A stretch of 8,051 nucleotides of DNA, from contig NZ_JBJMIE010000589.1 of the NCBI RefSeq assembly GCF_045807065.1, forward strand, positions 1 through 8,051. Reading direction: 5' to 3'. Below the pieces are notes generated by a model. The model was not told where the DNA came from. It ran no database searches and worked only from the letters and a program-made list of their open reading frames with translations. The DNA is from Actinophytocola sp045807065. GTDB taxonomy: Bacteria > Actinomycetota > Actinomycetes > Mycobacteriales > Pseudonocardiaceae. Positions 5,501-8,051 of this stretch are shown piece after piece (the stretch's first letter is position 1; each line of letters begins with the position of its first letter). A program made the translations under genes and the position numbers.

Positions 5501-7746
5501 GCCTCGCCGTCCGCGGCGGACTCAGCAGACTCAGCGGGCTCGGCGGGCTCCGTCTCGGCGTGCTCGGCGGGCTCCGTCTCGGCGTGCTCGGCGGGCTCCG
5601 TCTCGGCGGGCTCCGTGGTCTCGGCGGGCTCCTCGGTGCCGTCGCCGATCTGGGCCACCTCACGCGCCGCGTCCGGGCCCTCGGCCAGCAGCGTGGCGAA
5701 GCCGTCCTCGTCCAGGACCGGGACCTTCAGCTGCACCGCCTTGTCGTACTTCGAGCCCGGGGCGTCGCCGACCACCACGAACGCCGTCTTCTTCGACACC
5801 GAGCCCACGGCCTTGCCGCCGCGGGCCATGACCGCCTCCTTGGCCTCGTCACGCGAGAAGGTCCGCAGGCTGCCGGTGACCACGATGGACAGGCCCTCGA
5901 GGTTGCGCGGGATCGAGGCGTCCCGCTCCTCCTCCATCCGCACCCCGGCCCGCCGCCACTTCTCGACGATCTCGCAGCGCCAGTCCGTCGCGAACCACTC
6001 GCGCACGGCCGTGACGATCGTCGGGCCGACGCCCTCCGCCTGTGCCAGCTCCTCCTCGGACGCCTGCATGATCCTGGGCAGCGAGCCGAACTCCAGCGCC
6101 AGCGCACGCGCGGCCGTCGGGCCGACGTGCCGGATCGACAGGGCGACCAGGAGGCGCCACAGCGGCCGGTCCTTGACGGTGTCCAGGTTCTGCAGCAGCT
6201 TCTGGCCGTTGGCCGACAGCTCGCCCTTCTTGGTGCGGAACAGCTCGACCCCGAGCAGCTTCTCCTCGTCGAGGTCGAACAGGTCGCCCTCGTCGTGCAG
6301 GACGCCGGAGTCGACGAGGGCCGCCGCCGCCTCGTAACCCAGCACCTCGATGTCCAGCGCCGAGCGGCTCGCGACGTAGTACAGCCGCTCGACGCGCTGG
6401 GCGCGGCAGCCGTAGGCGTTCGGGCAGCGGATGTCCGCGTCGCCCTCCTTCTCGTACGCCAGCGTCGTGCCGCACGACGGGCACTCGGTCGGCATGGTCC
6501 ACTCGCGGGCGTCGGCCGGGCGCGCCTCCATGACCGGGCCGAGCACCTCGGGGATCACGTCGCCGGCCTTGCGGATCACCACGCGGTCGCCGATCAGCAC
6601 GCCCTTGCGCCTGACCTCGCTCGCGTTGTGCAGCGTGGCCAGCGAGACGGTCGAGCCGGCCACCTTGACCGGCTCCATCTCCGCGAACGGCGTCACCCGG
6701 CCGGTGCGACCCACGTTGACCTGGATGTTCTTCAGGAGGGTCGTGGCCTCTTCCGGCGGGTACTTGTAGGCGATGGCCCAGCGCGGCGCGCGGGACGTCG
6801 TGCCGAGCCTGCGCTGCTTGGCGATCTCGTCGACCTTCGCCACGATGCCGTCGATCTCGTGCTCGACGTCGTGGCGGTGCTCGTGCCAGTACTCGACGTG
6901 CGCGAACAGCTCCTCGCGCGTCCGCACGACCGTGGTGTGCTCGGACACCGGCAGGCCCCACGTCCGCAGCGCCTCGTACGCCTCGGACTGCCGCACCGGG
7001 TCGAAGCCCTCGCGCTTGCCGAGGCCGTGGCAGATCAGCCGCAGCCTGCGGCTGGCCGTGACCTTGGGGTCCTTCTGCCGCAGCGAGCCCGCCGCCGTGT
7101 TGCGCGGGTTGGCGAACGCCGGCTTGCCCGCCTCGACGAGCTTCGCGTTCAGCTCCTCGAAGTCCGACACCCGGAAGTACACCTCGCCGCGGACCTCGAC
7201 GAGCTTCGGCACCGGGAACTCGTCGGTGCCGGTCAGCCGCAGCGGCACGTCCTCCAGCGTGCGGACGTTCAGCGTGACGTCCTCACCCGTGCGCCCGTCG
7301 CCCCTGGTCAGGCCGCGGACCAGGCGACCGTTCTCGTAGAGCAGGTTGATCGCGAGGCCGTCGATCTTCAGCTCGCAGACGAGATCGGTGGGGCCGAGCT
7401 CCTTCTCCACCCGGTCGACCCACGCGCTCAGCTCGTCGGCGTCGAACGTGTTGTCCAGGCTGAGCATCCGCTCCAGGTGGTCGACGGCGGTGAACTCCGT
7501 GGAGAACGTGCCGCCGACCTGCTGGCTGGGCGAGTCCGGCGTGACCAGGCTCGGGTGGGCTTCCTCGATGGCCAGCAGCTCGTGCCACAACGCGTCGAAC
7601 TCACCGTCGGAGACGGTCGGCGAGTCGAGCACGTAGTACCGGAACCGGTGGCCGTTGATCTCCTCGGACAACGCCGCGTGCCGCTCGCGCACGTCGGCGG
7701 GCACGTCCTCGACACCCTCTACCGCTAGGTCATCCGCACTGGTCAC
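5497..7746 (-). CDS. ligA: NAD+-dependent DNA ligase
   Basis: A 749-residue bacterial DNA ligase that seals 3'-OH/5'-phosphate nicks using NAD+, in replication and repair. The Ia-type NAD-binding region includes HRFRYYVLDSPTVSDGEFD (33-51). The adenylated lysine is K127 in KIDG (127-130); other nucleotidyltransferase motifs are RGEVYF (186-191), HEIDGIVAK (296-304) and WAIAYKYPPEE (323-333). The OB-fold begins near GRTGRVTP (346-353). A four-cysteine zinc finger is formed by C422, C425, C441 and C447. Helix-hairpin-helix repeats follow (about 480-595), then a BRCT domain (about 614-690). A 45-residue acidic, proline-rich tail with ETEPAEHA repeats is extra to the family core. The start GTG at 7746 is chosen because a -10-like element lies 6 bases before it and no ribosome binding site is present. 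First gene of a three-gene overlapping unit. Confidence 0.97.
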   Translation of the reverse strand: MTSADDLAVEGVEDVPADVRERHAALSEEINGHRFRYYVLDSPTVSDGEFDALWHELLAIEEAHPSLVTPDSPSQQVGGTFSTEFTAVDHLERMLSLDNTFDADELSAWVDRVEKELGPTDLVCELKIDGLAINLLYENGRLVRGLTRGDGRTGEDVTLNVRTLEDVPLRLTGTDEFPVPKLVEVRGEVYFRVSDFEELNAKLVEAGKPAFANPRNTAAGSLRQKDPKVTASRRLRLICHGLGKREGFDPVRQSEAYEALRTWGLPVSEHTTVVRTREELFAHVEYWHEHRHDVEHEIDGIVAKVDEIAKQRRLGTTSRAPRWAIAYKYPPEEATTLLKNIQVNVGRTGRVTPFAEMEPVKVAGSTVSLATLHNASEVRRKGVLIGDRVVIRKAGDVIPEVLGPVMEARPADAREWTMPTECPSCGTTLAYEKEGDADIRCPNAYGCRAQRVERLYYVASRSALDIEVLGYEAAAALVDSGVLHDEGDLFDLDEEKLLGVELFRTKKGELSANGQKLLQNLDTVKDRPLWRLLVALSIRHVGPTAARALALEFGSLPRIMQASEEELAQAEGVGPTIVTAVREWFATDWRCEIVEKWRRAGVRMEEERDASIPRNLEGLSIVVTGSLRTFSRDEAKEAVMARGGKAVGSVSKKTAFVVVGDAPGSKYDKAVQLKVPVLDEDGFATLLAEGPDAAREVAQIGDGTEEPAETTEPAETEPAEHAETEPAEHAETEPAEPAESAESAADGEA
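5538..5609. repeat. 24-base tandem repeat, three copies, in the ligA 3' end
   Basis: Three head-to-tail 24-base units at 5538-5561, 5562-5585 and 5586-5609. The first two are identical and the third differs only in its last base. On the ligA strand each unit encodes the octapeptide ETEPAEHA (the copy at 5586-5609 reads AETEPAEH out of phase). Shorter related pieces (CTCGGCGGGCTC) extend to about 5634. Because 24 is a multiple of three, copy-number change by slippage would lengthen or shorten the ligase tail without a frameshift. Confidence 0.93.
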
Positions 7747-7823
7747 AGGGGCAGACTAGTCGCTGGCACCGACATTTTCCGACTTCGCCCAGCCCTCGAA
7801 AGACATCCCAGGAGCTTTGAATG
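7747..7823. other. short region between ligA and the insertion sequence gene
   Basis: These 77 bases hold the ligA upstream region and the non-coding end of the IS element; the exact boundary cannot be set because IS110-type elements usually lack clear terminal inverted repeats. The part at 7770-7825 is noticeably more AT-rich than the rest of the window. A short inverted pair GACAT (7802-7806) and ATGTC (7821-7825) is present. No coding potential was seen. Confidence 0.5.
7753..7758 (-). promoter_or_regulatory. candidate -10 element for leaderless ligA transcription
   Basis: Read on the minus strand, TAGTCT (7758 down to 7753) fits the actinobacterial TANNNT -10 consensus. It ends 6 bases before the GTG start at 7746, placing the transcription start at or next to the first base of the start codon. 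No Shine-Dalgarno sequence precedes the codon, which agrees with a leaderless mRNA. The -35 position (about 7776-7781) reads CGGAAA and is not a convincing match. Confidence 0.55.
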
Positions 7824-8051
7824 TCAAGCCGCAGTCGAGTTGACGTGATGCGACCAGGCGGTTGTCTCGTTGTAGTGGGTGCCGGTTTTGAGGCATCCGT
7901 GGAGGATGCCGACGAGTCGGTTGGCGAGTTGGCGCAGAGCGGCGTTATGGCTCGCGCCGCGGGCTCGTTGCCGGTCGTAGTATGCGCGTGCTCCGGGCGA
8001 GAGCCCGAGGGCGCTGAAGGCTTGGGCCAGCAGCGCGTCGATGAGCCGGTC
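7780..8051 (-). mobile_element. end of an IS110-family insertion sequence
   Basis: The transposase fragment and the AT-richer non-coding bases after its stop mark the downstream end of an insertion sequence that continues past the right edge. The left limit given here is approximate: the element ends somewhere between about 7760 and 7823. IS110 elements are known to be guided by a structured bridge RNA encoded in a non-coding end; in the classical IS110 group this lies upstream of the transposase gene, so it would be outside this window. Confidence 0.7.
7824..8051 (-). CDS. IS110-family transposase, C-terminal part (partial, runs off the right edge)
   Basis: From position 8051 to the TGA at 7824-7826 the minus strand is open for 75 codons, starting DRLIDALLAQAFSALG. 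The stretch SPGARAYYDRQRARGASHNA followed by ALRQLANRLVGILHGCLKTG and THYNETTAW is the characteristic C-terminus of IS110/IS116/IS902 recombinases, as in transposase_20 domain proteins. Such enzymes are RuvC-like DEDD recombinases with a C-terminal serine domain; the catalytic residues lie upstream, outside the window, so integrity of the whole gene is unknown. Codon use (CAT, CAA, AAA, ATA-free but with more A/T-ending codons) is less GC-biased than in ligA, consistent with a mobile origin. It points toward ligA, its stop 77 bases before the ligase start. Confidence 0.88.
   Translation of the reverse strand, partial: DRLIDALLAQAFSALGLSPGARAYYDRQRARGASHNAALRQLANRLVGILHGCLKTGTHYNETTAWSHHVNSTAA

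Noticed and set aside
5538..5634. CRISPR-like or regulatory repeat array
   Set aside because: The repeats are contiguous without spacers, in frame with ligA and a multiple of three, so they are coding tandem repeats.
5010..5663. Upstream extension of the kinase frame through the acetyltransferase gene
   Set aside because: The extra region is Pro/Arg-rich out-of-frame translation of the acetyltransferase and ligA tail; the P-loop protein starts naturally at GTG 5009.
5560..7728. A 722-codon open frame on the plus strand opposite ligA
   Set aside because: It is a shadow of the GC-rich ligA codons: the product is an Arg/Leu/Ala/His-rich string with no recognisable domain, while ligA has every family motif.
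7747..7823. Bridge RNA gene of the IS110 element
   Set aside because: Only about 77 bases are available, part of which is the ligA promoter, and in the classical IS110 group the RNA is encoded at the other end; no convincing structured RNA was seen.

Overview
The window is GC-rich throughout and uses GTG starts and 4-base ATGA/GTGA gene overlaps freely. Together with the gene content this points to a high-GC actinobacterium, plausibly a filamentous member of the Pseudonocardiales. That placement is an inference from composition and protein style, not from a search.

Left part (1-4469): a divergently arranged sensory and export locus. On the minus strand is an OmpR-type response regulator (219-869), followed by the start of its sensor histidine kinase (222-1, cut by the window edge). 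A 90-base divergent region (870-959) carries two near-identical 15-base repeats around the only AT-rich patch there. On the plus strand is a tightly packed four-gene operon: a lipoprotein with a duplicated two-cysteine module (960-1517), a MacA/HlyD-like adaptor with a peptidoglycan-binding domain (1514-2596), an ABC ATPase (2593-3306) and an FtsX/MacB-like permease (3303-4469). This looks like a Gram-positive, split version of a MacAB-type exporter or envelope-stress ABC system, probably controlled by the adjacent two-component system. Its substrate cannot be read from the sequence.

Right part (4470-7746), minus strand: a three-gene unit starting with ligA (NAD+-dependent DNA ligase, 749 aa, with an unusual acidic repeat tail), then a GNAT acetyltransferase and a small P-loop kinase-like protein. 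Each gene overlaps the next by 4 bases. The kinase gene runs tail to tail into the permease gene: the two stop codons abut as the palindrome TGATCA, and a strong hairpin that could end the exporter transcript lies inside the kinase coding region.

Right edge (7747-8051): a short upstream region of ligA with a candidate leaderless promoter. Beyond it is the C-terminal end of an IS110-family transposase on the minus strand, so an insertion sequence sits less than 100 bases upstream of the essential ligase gene. No tRNA, rRNA, CRISPR array or clear riboswitch was seen.
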